A stretch of DNA of 64,000 nt from LMUY01 sp965199105 (GTDB lineage Bacteria > Pseudomonadota > Alphaproteobacteria > Acetobacterales > Acetobacteraceae). Position 1 is the stretch's first letter. Each line of letters opens with the position of its first letter. Shown piece after piece: positions 9,140 through 18,137 of the stretch. The notes beneath the pieces are model-generated. The model ran no database searches and was not told where the DNA came from. It saw only the letters and a program-made list of their open reading frames with translations. The DNA lies in assembly GCA_965199105.1 (NCBI GenBank), contig CBDAQO010000002.1:1984001-2048000 (forward strand), given 5' to 3'. Made by a program: the position numbers and the translations under genes.

Positions 9140-9953
9140 CTTGAGACTCAATCACCTTCACCAGAACACGATAGCTGCGGTAGTGGCGGCGGAGTCGAAG
9201 TTGGTTGCGAGCTTATTGTAGCGCGTAGCCAGTCGCCGCCAGTCTTCTAAGCCGTAGAAGGTGCGCTCGACGAGATTTCGGGCGCGTTAGACGGCGCGGT
9301 CGAACGGGCGCAGGCGCATTGGGGTCGGATTGTCTGAGACCACACGCTCTGTGCCCCGTTCCAGCAGGACCGTCGCAGGCCGTCGCTATCATAGCCTTCA
9401 TCGGCGAGGCAGAATCTCGCCCGCGGCTGCAGCGCGATCAGGCTGTAGGCGCTCTAGTGTCGTCGAGCTGGCTTACAGTAATGGCAAACGTGATTGTCCT
9501 GCCTCAGGCTACGGGTGGATTCAAATTGGGCCCAGCTCTCTCGGCCGAGAGCCTGTTCTGCAGCCGCTCTTTTCCGCTGGAAGGAGGCGCGCTGTGCCTT
9601 GGCGGTTGTGCGGTCTATCGATAGATGCCGCCTGAGGTGATCTCGAGTAGACCGGCAAACAACGCCTGCCAAATGCCGTGCTGCGACCAACGACGGAACC
9701 GATTGTAGATGGTCAATACGCAGGGAGCGTATCCTACCACTCACGGCCGGTTTTCAGCACATGAATGATGCCGCTTTTGCCACGGCGGTCGTGCACGCGA
9801 CGCGCGCCGGGTTGGTTCGTCGGGAGCAGGGGCTTGATCGCCGCTGACTGTCGATCGCTGGGCTGGAACAATGCCACCACGACCCGCACTCCCCTTTTTG
9901 TCAGCGTGGAATAAGGATCACACCCGCGTCGCTAAGATCGATTGAGGTCGGAG
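9140..9953 (-). mobile_element. Degenerate IS5-family insertion sequence
   Basis: About 0.8 kb holding a decayed transposase on the minus strand. Weakly matching outer ends read CTTGAGACTCAATC on the left and CTCCGACCTCAATC on the right when both are read inward, 9 of 14 positions shared, so they may be the worn terminal inverted repeats. No target duplication can be recognised. The element sits between the two halves of the glycan locus and is probably immobile. Confidence 0.6.
9158..9895 (-). pseudogene. IS5-family transposase pseudogene
   Basis: Fragments of one transposase can be read in order on the minus strand but in different frames. They are an N-terminal DNA-binding part (IKPLLPTNQPG, then SGIIHVLKTGREW followed by stops), then TIYNRFRRWSQHGIWQALF, then IDRTTAKAQRAS, then RARFCLADEGYDSDGLRRS, and finally RNLVERTFYGLEDWRRLATR with KLATNFDSAATTAAIVFW before a stop. 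These match the layout of IS5-family DDE transposases, including the YDSDGLR and ERxFxxLxDWRRxATR regions near the active-site Glu. At least two in-frame stops and two frameshifts make it non-functional. Confidence 0.82.
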
Positions 9954-10034
9954 CCCTGTCCTTGGGCGTTTGGCAGCAATTGTGTGGCCTTTCCAGGGCG
10001 TGCAAGGAACAGTTCCACCCGGCGGCCGTCTCAA

Positions 10035-10652
10035 TCAGCGGATAGGAGGCCGGCTGCGGGGCGGCTTGGTCGTGGTTTGCTGGTGGCGAGCCAGCATCAG
10101 GGTGAAGTCCGCCAGGTCTTGTTTGTCACTGCTGGTCACCGTTGCCCGCGGCCATCCCGCCTTGGCGGCAAGGTGTTGAAGACGCGCCGCGCCCGATGTG
10201 GAAGCCGGGCTTGCTGGTGTGCGGAGTTCGATGATCGCCACCGCTCGGATGCGTTGGAAGCGGAATGCGAGCGCGGTCAAAGTGGCGAGGATTGCGGCAT
10301 CGGAACTCTGGGCGAAGCAGCCATACCAGGTGGCGGCCGTAAAACGCCAGGGCGCAGATGCCGTAGCGGTGAAGCCGGGAGCGCTAGCGAGGACGAAACG
10401 AAGACTTGGACCTGCCGAGAGGACTTGCGCAAGCGCCCGAGCTTCACCTGACCTTTGAAGTGCCAGTAAAGACGCGGTCGAGTAGCTCAGCAGGCTGGCG
10501 ACGTTCGCGTCATGGCAGTCAAGATCAAGCAGATGGTCTTCTGCTGTTAGCCCTAGACTGAACGTGATGGTTTGCGCGAGCGCCCGTGCTGCCGTCGTGT
10601 GCGGCAAAGCGTCCGTTGGCCGAGCCAATTCGGCCAGGCTATCAGACATCAT
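10035..10652 (-). CDS. Uncharacterised protein, possibly a diverged class I methyltransferase
   Basis: A frame of about 205 residues whose ATG (10652, or 10649) lies only 5 bp after the aminotransferase stop, so it is probably coupled to it. LTAEDHLLDLDCHDANVASLL resembles SAM-binding motif I (LDxGCGxGxxA), but Cys-Gly and the second Gly are lost (DCHDAN). The C-terminal LQHLAAKAGWPRATV and DLADFTLMLAR also recall the end of small methyltransferases. The poor motif suggests an inactive or decaying enzyme. No homology search was possible, so the assignment is tentative. If active, it could methylate the amino sugar made next door. Confidence 0.45.
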   Translation of the reverse strand: MMSDSLAELARPTDALPHTTAARALAQTITFSLGLTAEDHLLDLDCHDANVASLLSYSTASLLALQRSGEARALAQVLSAGPSLRFVLASAPGFTATASAPWRFTAATWYGCFAQSSDAAILATLTALAFRFQRIRAVAIIELRTPASPASTSGAARLQHLAAKAGWPRATVTSSDKQDLADFTLMLARHQQTTTKPPRSRPPIR

Positions 10653-10657
10653 AGCCG

Positions 10658-11860
10658 CTAGACCGGCACCAACGCCGCAAGCTGCGGGGCGGCTCGCGAA
10701 CTGGCCTTCAGTGCGCGCGGGGGCCTCGGAGCTGGGCAACAGGTGGCCAGAGCGACGCAAACGGCCTCGATTTGCGTGGCCGTCATGTCCTGCCAGAAGG
10801 GCAGGCCCACCGCGCGCCGGCCGAGTTCTTCGGTGACAGGGAGCGGGTCGCCATCATGGTGAGCGAAGCCAGGTTGCCCATGGCACCCAGGTCCCCACCA
10901 GCGCAGCGTGCCGACGCCGTGGTCGGCAAGGGTGGCAATTTGATCCAGCCGGTCAGCGGGCCAAAGAATGTTGAGCGTGGACGATACCCAGTCGAGCCCC
11001 AGACCCGGCATTGGCCATACATCCGGCACCATGCGCAGGCGGCGAAGATAGGCGCGGGTGACGCCAGCCCAGCGCGCCCGGGTTTCAGCCCAGCCGTCCA
11101 TGCCGGCCAGGCCGATGGCGGCGGCATACTCCGAGATTTTGGCATTCACTCCGGGCAGCGCAGACTCGCGGCTGCCGAGGAAGCCGAAATTGGTGAGGCG
11201 GCGGAAGCGCTCGATCATCGCTGCGTCTCGCGAGAGTAGCGCGCCGCCTTCGCCGACACCGAACACCTTGGTCGCATGCAGGCTGACCACGGCGGCGCAA
11301 CGACCTAGGCGCATCGGGCCAGCCCGGCGCAGCGTATCGAAGGCGGCGGCGGCATCGATGATGACGGGAACGCCGGTTGCTGCGGCCACAGCGTCCCATG
11401 CCGCCATGTCCAACGGAGCGCCGAATGGAGCCACGACGACGATGGCGCCGACCTTGCGCTCGAGGGCGATGGCCTGCACCCGCGCCGGGTCGGGCGCCCA
11501 GGTGTTGGGCTGGACATCCACAAAGTAGGGGGCGAGCCCGGCCTGGCGGACGGCGCCGGCGGTGGCGACAAAGGTCCAGGATGGCAGCAGGCACTCGCGG
11601 CCGGGCTCGACGCCGCTGGCTTGCAGCGCCAAGGTCAGCGCCGCGGTGGCGTTGCAGGCCAGGGCGAGTTCGCTGGTTTGGATGCCCCAATGCTGCGCCA
11701 GCCGGGTGTGGAATCGCAGCCAGAGCGGGCCGTGATTGGCGTACCAAGCGTTGGTGTCGATCTCCTGCAGGTAGGGCAGGATGCGGGCTGCGCTAGGCAA
11801 GCGGGGGCGCGCGACCGGAATTGCAGGTGGCGTGAAGTTGAGGGCTGGGGGTGGGGTCAC
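10658..11860 (-). CDS. DegT/DnrJ/EryC1/StrS-family sugar aminotransferase
   Basis: A 400-residue PLP-dependent aminotransferase of the nucleotide-sugar type. The cofactor-binding landmarks are present: CNATAALTLALQASGV (phosphate cup), LPSWTFVATAGAVRQAG, VVAPFGAPLDM, VIIDAAAAFD, and SLHATKVFGVGEGG with the internal-aldimine lysine. NFGFLGSRESALPGVNAKISE matches the DegT loop leading to the substrate site. Such enzymes make dTDP- or UDP-4-amino-4,6-dideoxy sugars for surface glycans. The product is not deducible. It is downstream of the TPR-glycosyltransferase on the same strand (36 bp apart) and upstream of a methyltransferase-like gene. Confidence 0.88.
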   Translation of the reverse strand: MTPPPALNFTPPAIPVARPRLPSAARILPYLQEIDTNAWYANHGPLWLRFHTRLAQHWGIQTSELALACNATAALTLALQASGVEPGRECLLPSWTFVATAGAVRQAGLAPYFVDVQPNTWAPDPARVQAIALERKVGAIVVVAPFGAPLDMAAWDAVAAATGVPVIIDAAAAFDTLRRAGPMRLGRCAAVVSLHATKVFGVGEGGALLSRDAAMIERFRRLTNFGFLGSRESALPGVNAKISEYAAAIGLAGMDGWAETRARWAGVTRAYLRRLRMVPDVWPMPGLGLDWVSSTLNILWPADRLDQIATLADHGVGTLRWWGPGCHGQPGFAHHDGDPLPVTEELGRRAVGLPFWQDMTATQIEAVCVALATCCPAPRPPRALKASSRAAPQLAALVPV

Positions 11861-11896
11861 GGCCAGGCCACGACCTGGGCAGCGTGAGTGCGAAGA

Positions 11897-14416
11897 TCAC
11901 TCCGGTGCGGCAGTGGCATGACGATGCACCTCCTGGTGATTGATTGTCCCGTCATACGCGGCCGAAGTTACGAGCCGGTTAATGGCCAGGCGGACATCTG
12001 CGAAAACACCGTTCCAGTCGCCCGGCGCACCCTGTCGCCAGAGGCGCGCGGTGGGATACCAGGGGCTGTCGGTGCGGGCGGTCAGCCAGCGCCAGTCGGG
12101 CGCGAAGGGCAGCAGGATCCACACCGGCAAGCCGAGCCCGCCAGCCAGATGGGCGACCGAGGTGTCCACGGTTATCACCAGGTCCAAGTTCGCCATCAGC
12201 CCGGCGGTTGCGGTGAAGCTGGTCAGCTCGGAGCGCACGTCCCGCAGGGCTGGCCAAGCCGCCAGCGCGGGCTCGTCGGCGGGGCGCACTTCGGGTTGCA
12301 GGCTGACGACCTCACAGCGGTCGCTAAACAGGGTGCGGAAACGGGCCAGCGGGATCGACCGGTTGGCGTCGTTCACATGGCCGGTGCTGCCCGACCAGGC
12401 GATACCGATGCGCGGCCGGGTCTTGGCGCCCAGGCGTGCGCGCCAGGGTTCGGCCCACTCTGGCCTGGCGCGGAGATAGGGCACCGGGGGGCAAACCGTT
12501 GTCGGGTCCAGCCGTAGGTGAAGCGGGATGCTCAGCAGCGGGCAGGCATAGTCGTGCAGCGGGAGCGTGTCCCCCTCGCTGATGTAGCGCAGGCCGGGCC
12601 CAGGCTCGGGTAGCAACGCCAACACCGTGCGCGGCATCGCAGCGACGACGTCGGCGCCACGGTCTCGCAGTTCTGGGAGCAAGCGGACGAACTGCAGGCT
12701 GTCGCCAAGACCTTGCTCGGCCACAATCAGGATCGTCTTGCCGGCCAGATCCTCGCCGCGCCAAGGGGTTTGCCCGGGTTGGAGCGGCTCGAGCCGGTTG
12801 CGCTGGAAACGCCACTCGTAGCTCGCCCAGCCACGGGCGAAATCGCCGGTGACGAGCTGGCAGAGCGCGGCGCCGAAATGCGCGTCCGCCAAGCCAGGGT
12901 CGTGCGCAAGGGCGGTTGCGTAGCTGGCGAGCGCCTCCTCGTTGCGGCCGAGCTCGGCATACGCGCAACCCTGATTGGAGTGGACCGACGCGACGGTGCG
13001 GTCGAGCGCAAGGGCCCGATCACAGGCGTCAAGCGCCTCGAGGGGGCGCTGCAAGGCGTGCAGCACGGCGGCGTGATTGGCGTGCGCGAGCACGTCGCCG
13101 GGCAGCAGCGTCACCGCCCGCTCGATGAAGGGAAGCGCTTCGGCAGGGCGGCGCAGGTCCAGCAGGGCGACGCCCACATTCATCGCGGCCAGACCACTGT
13201 CAGGGTGGCAGGCGAGTGCGCGCTCGTTGCACACCAGCGCCTCGCCGGGGCGGCGCAGGGCGCGCAGGGCGATGCCGCGGCCGATCAAGCCATCCAGCTT
13301 GTCCGGTTCCAGCGTGACGCTTGCGTCAAACGCGGCCAAGGCGTGCTCGGCCCGGCCCAGCGCGAGCAGGGCGTTGCCCTTGGCCAGCAGGGACGGCGCG
13401 CTGCCGGGGTGTAGTGCGACCGCGTGCTCGCATGCTGCCAGTGATGCTTCGGGCTCGCCCTGCAACAGCAGCACGCGGCCCTGATTGCACCAGCTTGGCG
13501 CGTGATCCGGGTGGGCGGCGAGCACGGTGGCGAAACACGCCAGCGCCGCGCTGTGCTGACCCTGGTCGGCCAGGATGGTGCCGCGCGTGCAGCCGGCGTC
13601 CGGATCGGCCGGGTCGTCGGCCAGGATGTGGTCGCAGGCGGCGAGCGCTGCGGCCGGGTCTCCGAGGCGGTGCAAGGCGGCGGCGCGGTTGCACTGGGCG
13701 GGGCGGTATTCGGGCGCCAGAGCGAGGGCGACGTCATAGCAGAGCAGCGCATCGGCAAAGCGCTCAAGCCGCAGCAGCGCATCTGCTTTTTGCGCCAGTG
13801 TCACGGCGGTAGGCGGGTTGGTGGCCAGGTCGGCGTCGGACGCTTGGAGGCTCTCTGTCCATTTGCCCAGGGCGAACAGCACGGCGGCGCGATGGGCTTG
13901 CGCGCTCGGCAAAGACGGGTCGACGGCGACGGCCTTGTCCACATCGCGTAGCGCGCTGCCGGGTTGGCCCAATTGCAGGCGCAGGCGGGAGCGGTTCAGC
14001 CAAGCCAGCGCCCAACGTGGGTTGAGCGACAGCGCGTGCGTGTAGCAGTGCTCGGCTGCTTCCAACTCGCCCATGGCACGATAGGCGTTGCCACAACTGT
14101 TCCAAGGGTGCGGCGCATAGGCGTCCTGCTGCTGCAGGGCCTGGTAGCAGCCGAGTGCGGCCGCCGGGCGGCCCAGTGCCATGAGCGCATTGCCGTGGTT
14201 GCCCAATGCGTTGCGATGCGCCGGGTCTTCCGCGAGGGCGGCTTCGGAGCAGGCCAGCGCTTCCGCCGCGCGGCCAAGCCCGAGCAAGGCCGCGGCACGG
14301 TTGGACAACACGTCCGCCGCGGCGGGGTGGTCGCACAGGATGCGGCGATACAGCTCCGCAGCCTCGGCCAGGCGGCCGCTGCCGTGTTCCGCCAACGCCT
14401 CCTGCATCAGATCCAT
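11897..14416 (-). CDS. TPR-repeat protein with C-terminal glycosyltransferase domain
   Basis: An 839-residue protein. Residues 1 to about 545 form some 14-15 tetratricopeptide repeats of 34 residues with the usual W/L-G-Y-A-F-A-P spacing (for example NRAAALLGLGRAAEALACSE). The C-terminal 280 residues are a GT-B type domain: GKTILIVAEQGLGDSLQFVR, RPRIGIAWSGSTGH and LDLVITVDTSVAHLAGGLG. The last motif is shared with heptosyltransferase-like (GT9) and TPR-OGT-like bacterial enzymes. It may glycosylate a protein or a lipid-linked sugar. No signal peptide is visible, so it should act in the cytoplasm. It precedes the aminotransferase on the same strand. Confidence 0.88.
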   Translation of the reverse strand: MDLMQEALAEHGSGRLAEAAELYRRILCDHPAAADVLSNRAAALLGLGRAAEALACSEAALAEDPAHRNALGNHGNALMALGRPAAALGCYQALQQQDAYAPHPWNSCGNAYRAMGELEAAEHCYTHALSLNPRWALAWLNRSRLRLQLGQPGSALRDVDKAVAVDPSLPSAQAHRAAVLFALGKWTESLQASDADLATNPPTAVTLAQKADALLRLERFADALLCYDVALALAPEYRPAQCNRAAALHRLGDPAAALAACDHILADDPADPDAGCTRGTILADQGQHSAALACFATVLAAHPDHAPSWCNQGRVLLLQGEPEASLAACEHAVALHPGSAPSLLAKGNALLALGRAEHALAAFDASVTLEPDKLDGLIGRGIALRALRRPGEALVCNERALACHPDSGLAAMNVGVALLDLRRPAEALPFIERAVTLLPGDVLAHANHAAVLHALQRPLEALDACDRALALDRTVASVHSNQGCAYAELGRNEEALASYATALAHDPGLADAHFGAALCQLVTGDFARGWASYEWRFQRNRLEPLQPGQTPWRGEDLAGKTILIVAEQGLGDSLQFVRLLPELRDRGADVVAAMPRTVLALLPEPGPGLRYISEGDTLPLHDYACPLLSIPLHLRLDPTTVCPPVPYLRARPEWAEPWRARLGAKTRPRIGIAWSGSTGHVNDANRSIPLARFRTLFSDRCEVVSLQPEVRPADEPALAAWPALRDVRSELTSFTATAGLMANLDLVITVDTSVAHLAGGLGLPVWILLPFAPDWRWLTARTDSPWYPTARLWRQGAPGDWNGVFADVRLAINRLVTSAAYDGTINHQEVHRHATAAPE

Positions 14417-14523
14417 CGCACACCCTCCTGGCGCAGCTCGAAGGGTGGCGCAGAAAGGTTAAACTGGCGCTAACGCAGCGGCACTGAACTTGCAGACATC
14501 CGCTGCAGCAACGGAAGGCGGCC

Positions 14524-15843
14524 ATGGCAACCCAGCGCATGATGCACCTGGTGGCGTTCCTGATGACCGGGCCGACCTGTCACCATCACGGCGCCTGGCG
14601 ACACCCGGAATCCGACGCCCAGCACAGCCTCGACCCGGCGCGTTACGAGCACATCGCCCGCGTGCTGGAGGCGGGCAAGTTCGACGCGCTGTTCTTCGCC
14701 GACATCCTCGGCCTCTACGACCTCTATGACGGGCGGTTCGACACCGTCGTCGGGCGCGGTGGCCAGCTCTGCCTGCTTGATCCAGCGATGCTGCTGCCGA
14801 TGATGGCGCGGGTGACGCGTCGCATCGGCCTGGGGCTGACCTACTCCTCCACCTTCAACCACCCCTACCAAGTCGCCCGCATGCTCGCCACGCTGGACCA
14901 TGTGAGCGCCGGGCGGGCGGCGTGGAACGTGGTCGCGTCCACCTCCACGCTCGAGGCGCGCAATTTTGGCCTCGAGGAGATGCCGGGCCGGGCGCAGCGC
15001 TACGACCGGGCGGACGAGGTGCTGGAGGCCTGCTGCGCGCTGTGGGACAGTTGGGACGAGGGTGCGCTGGTGGTGGACAAGGCCGCTGGGCTGTTCGCCG
15101 ACCCGGCCAGGCTGCACTACGCCGATTACGCCGGGCGTTGGGTGCGCAGCCGCGGCCCCCTCACCACGCCGCGCAGCCCACAAGGCCGCCCCGTCATCAT
15201 GCAGGCGGGCAGCTCGGAGCGCGGGCGGGAATTCGGCGCGCGCTGGGGCGAGATCATCTTTACCCTGCAGCACGAGAAGCGCGACATGCAGACGTTCTAC
15301 GCCGACTTCAAAGCCCGCATGGCCAAACACGGGCGGGCGGCGGAAGATTGCGTCATCCTGCCATCAATCGACGTGGTGCTCGGTGAGACCGCCTCGATCG
15401 CCAAGGAGCGGGCCGAGTACGTCAACAGCCTGGTGGACACGGAACTGGGGCTCGCGCTGATCTCGGGCCATATCGGCATCGACCTGTCGCGGTTCGACCC
15501 GGACCAGAGGCTGACCGACATCGCCATAGAGGAAGGCTCGCGCGGCTCATTCGACGTGATCCTGCAGGGCACCGAGGCGCAGGGCCTGACGCTGGGGGAG
15601 GCGGCGCGCCGGTTCGGCACCAGCGAGCTTTGCCCCCAACTGGTCGGCACCGCGGACTCGGTGGCGCAACAACTCACCGATTTGTTCGAGGATCACGCCT
15701 GTGACGGCTTCGTGCTGACGCCCACCACCTCGCCGGGCATGTTCGAGCAGTTTACCCGCTCGGTGGTGCCGCTGTTGCAGCAGCGCGGCGTGTTCCGGCG
15801 TGACTATGCCGGCGCCACGCTGCGCGACCATTTGCGCGGCTGA
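14524..15843 (+). CDS. LLM-class flavin-dependent monooxygenase (NtaA/SnaA/DszA family)
   Basis: A 439-residue TIM-barrel flavin monooxygenase. The segments MTGPTCHHHGAWRHP, LTYSSTFNHPYQVARML, LDHVSAGRAAWNVVAS and SPQGRPVIMQAGSSERG are characteristic of the two-component FMNH2-dependent group that includes nitrilotriacetate, pristinamycin and dibenzothiophene-sulfone monooxygenases. A separate flavin reductase would be needed and none is seen in the window. GGAAGG lies just upstream of the ATG. It is followed 8 bp later by a paralogue, so they form an operon. The substrate could be an organosulfur or organonitrogen compound; this is inference. Confidence 0.9.
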   Translation: MATQRMMHLVAFLMTGPTCHHHGAWRHPESDAQHSLDPARYEHIARVLEAGKFDALFFADILGLYDLYDGRFDTVVGRGGQLCLLDPAMLLPMMARVTRRIGLGLTYSSTFNHPYQVARMLATLDHVSAGRAAWNVVASTSTLEARNFGLEEMPGRAQRYDRADEVLEACCALWDSWDEGALVVDKAAGLFADPARLHYADYAGRWVRSRGPLTTPRSPQGRPVIMQAGSSERGREFGARWGEIIFTLQHEKRDMQTFYADFKARMAKHGRAAEDCVILPSIDVVLGETASIAKERAEYVNSLVDTELGLALISGHIGIDLSRFDPDQRLTDIAIEEGSRGSFDVILQGTEAQGLTLGEAARRFGTSELCPQLVGTADSVAQQLTDLFEDHACDGFVLTPTTSPGMFEQFTRSVVPLLQQRGVFRRDYAGATLRDHLRG

Positions 15844-15850
15844 CCCGGCG

Positions 15851-17194
15851 ATGACGCTGCCAAAGATGCATCTCGGGTTCGACTTCTCCTACACCCACCT
15901 GGGCGGCCGCTGGCGCTTGCCGGGTGGCTGGCCGGGCCGTGTGTTCCCCGACGTCGCCATGTTCGAGCAGATCGCCCGCATCGCCGAACGCGGCCGGCTG
16001 GATATGGTGTTTTCCGGCGACGGCACCGGCGTGCCCGACACCTGGGCCGGCTCGCGGGACGCTGCGGTGACCTGGGGCATGAACTGGCCGCGGCAGGACC
16101 TGAACCCGATCATGGTCGCGATGTCGCGCGTGACGCAGCGGCTCGGCTTCGGGCTGACGTACTCGTCTACGTTCATGCATCCTTATTACATGGCGCGCCT
16201 AATGAACTCGCTGGACCATGTGACGGGCGGGCGCATTGCGATGAACGTGGTGACTTCGACGCGACGGTCGGACGCGGCCAATTTCGGCTTCGACGAGCTG
16301 ATGGAGCATGGCGCGCGCTACGACCGGATGGAGGAGTTCATCGCCGTCTGCCGGCTGCTGTGGGACGCGACCGAGGCGGACGCGATGCTGTGGGACCATG
16401 CCAGCGGGCAGGTGGGGGACCCGGCGAAGGTGCATGGCGTGTCGCATCGCGGGCGGTTTTTCCAGGTGGAGGGCCCGCTCAACACGCCGCCGTCGCCGCA
16501 GGGCCGCCCGGTGCTGATCCAGGCCGGCGGCTCGCCCCGCGGCATCCGCGCCTCCGCCTACGTGGCGGACCACGTGTTCGGCGCCGACATGGCGCTGGCC
16601 CCGCAAGTGGCGCAACGGGGCGCGCTGGACGCGGCGCTGGTGGCGCTTGGGCGGGACCCGGCGAGCGTGGGCATCCTGTGGCAGACCCCGATCGTGGTGC
16701 GCGAGACGGAGCGTGAGGCGTTGGCGCAGCGTGATCTGCTGCTCACCGCGGTGCCGGCGGAGGCGGTGGGGGTGTACCTGTCGTACAACGCCGGGTATGA
16801 CTTCTCCACGCTGCCGGAGGCGTTCACGCTGGGCGAGCTGCAGGCGGAGATCGTGGCCGCGCAGGCGTCTCCGGTGGGGTTCGTGCATCATCTGGGGCAG
16901 AAGCTGGGGGCGGACACGCGCATCACCCGCGCCGAGTTCTTCGAGCACGGCCTGCGCGAGGCCACCAGCTACGACACGACGGTGGCCGGCACGCCCGCGC
17001 AATTGGCCGACCTGCTAGAGCACAACTTCGACGCCACGGGCAGCCGCGGCGGGTTCATGTTCGGCCACATCGTCACGCTACCGAGCGACCTCGAGGCCAT
17101 CGTGGACCTGCTGGTGCCGGAGCTGCAGCGGCGCGGGCGGTTCCGACGCGAGTATGGGTTCGCGACGTTGAAGGAGAACCTGCTGGATAGTTGA
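15851..17194 (+). CDS. LLM-class flavin-dependent monooxygenase (NtaA/SnaA/DszA family), second copy
   Basis: A 447-residue paralogue of the preceding gene. It shares the LGLTYSSTF / FGLTYSSTF barrel strand, SLDHVTGGRIAMNVVTS, AANFGFDELMEHGARYD and SPQGRPVLIQAGGSPRG. The start at 15851 begins 8 bp after the preceding stop and gives the family N-terminus MTLPKMHLGFDFSYTH; an upstream in-frame start would overlap the neighbour by 44 bp. Pairs of related LLM enzymes often act on the same compound in successive steps, but overlapping specificity is equally possible. It is convergent with the dehydrogenase at 17222, only 27 bp away. Confidence 0.9.
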   Translation: MTLPKMHLGFDFSYTHLGGRWRLPGGWPGRVFPDVAMFEQIARIAERGRLDMVFSGDGTGVPDTWAGSRDAAVTWGMNWPRQDLNPIMVAMSRVTQRLGFGLTYSSTFMHPYYMARLMNSLDHVTGGRIAMNVVTSTRRSDAANFGFDELMEHGARYDRMEEFIAVCRLLWDATEADAMLWDHASGQVGDPAKVHGVSHRGRFFQVEGPLNTPPSPQGRPVLIQAGGSPRGIRASAYVADHVFGADMALAPQVAQRGALDAALVALGRDPASVGILWQTPIVVRETEREALAQRDLLLTAVPAEAVGVYLSYNAGYDFSTLPEAFTLGELQAEIVAAQASPVGFVHHLGQKLGADTRITRAEFFEHGLREATSYDTTVAGTPAQLADLLEHNFDATGSRGGFMFGHIVTLPSDLEAIVDLLVPELQRRGRFRREYGFATLKENLLDS

Positions 17195-17221
17195 GCGTGG
17201 GGGGCGGCGCACAGACCCGCG

Positions 17222-18115
17222 CTACAGAGCGGCGACAACGAGGTCGATGGCGCGGCGCAGCATGGTCATGGTCGCTTCCGGCGTCATGAAGCCGGCATGG
17301 GCGGTGAGCGTCACGTTGGGGAGGGCGAGCAGCGCGTTGTCGGCCGCGGGCGGTTCGGGAGAAAACACGTCCACCGCGGCGTGGCGGATGTGGCCGCTGC
17401 GCAGGAGCGCGGCGAGGGCGTCGGTGTCCACGATGTCGGCGCGGGCGGTGTTGACGAAGATCACGCCGGGCTTGGTAGTGGCGAGCTTGGCGGCGTCGAG
17501 GAAGCCGGTGGTCTGCGGGGTGAGCGCCAGGCAGAGGCACAGCACGTCCGCCTGGGCCAGCACCTCCTGCAGGGACGCGGTCGCCGCGGGCAACGGCGTG
17601 CGGTTCCAGGCCAGCACGTTCATGCCGATACCCTGGCCCAGGCGCGCCAGCTCGCGGCCGATGCCGCCCAGGCCGAGGATGCCGAGCGTCTTGCCGTGGA
17701 GCTGCACGCCCTCGGCCTGGCGCCAGCCGCCGGCGCGCACGTCGCGGTCCATCGCCACGATGCTGCGGGCGGCGGCCATGGCCAGGGCCAGGGTGTGCTC
17801 GGCCACGGTGGTGTCGCCGTAGCCCTTGATGGTGTCGACGGCGATGCCGTGCGCCGCCGCCGCTGCCAGGTCGATGAAGGAAGAGGCGCCGGTGCCGAGG
17901 AAGACGATGCGGCGCAACCCGGTGCAGCGGGCCAGGGTGGCGGCGTCGAAGTAGCTGTGGTCGTCGATGCAGATGTCATAGCCGGCCAGCAGGGCGGGGA
18001 TGTCGGTGGTGGCGACGGGGGCGTGGTTGACGGTGATCGCCGGGTCACCGGGGCGTTGCACGGCGGCCCAGGGCGCGGCCATCTCGCTGGGGCAGTCGAG
18101 AAACAGTGCGGCCAT
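17222..18115 (-). CDS. D-2-hydroxyacid dehydrogenase family protein
   Basis: A 297-residue NAD(P)-dependent dehydrogenase. LGILGLGGIGRELARLG is the Rossmann dinucleotide loop. The catalytic triad can be read: Arg in NTARADIVDTDAL (Ala replaces the usual Gly after Arg), Glu in VDVFSPEPP, and His in LTAHAGFMTPEA. It should interconvert a 2-ketoacid and a D-2-hydroxyacid, perhaps glyoxylate/glycolate or a phosphoglycerate-like substrate. The ATG at 18115 (MAALFLDCPSEM) is chosen over longer frames because it stands 22 bp after the zwf stop, which suggests co-transcription with zwf. Confidence 0.88.
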   Translation of the reverse strand: MAALFLDCPSEMAAPWAAVQRPGDPAITVNHAPVATTDIPALLAGYDICIDDHSYFDAATLARCTGLRRIVFLGTGASSFIDLAAAAAHGIAVDTIKGYGDTTVAEHTLALAMAAARSIVAMDRDVRAGGWRQAEGVQLHGKTLGILGLGGIGRELARLGQGIGMNVLAWNRTPLPAATASLQEVLAQADVLCLCLALTPQTTGFLDAAKLATTKPGVIFVNTARADIVDTDALAALLRSGHIRHAAVDVFSPEPPAADNALLALPNVTLTAHAGFMTPEATMTMLRRAIDLVVAAL

Positions 18116-18137
18116 GGTGGTGCGCTTTCGAGGGGGT

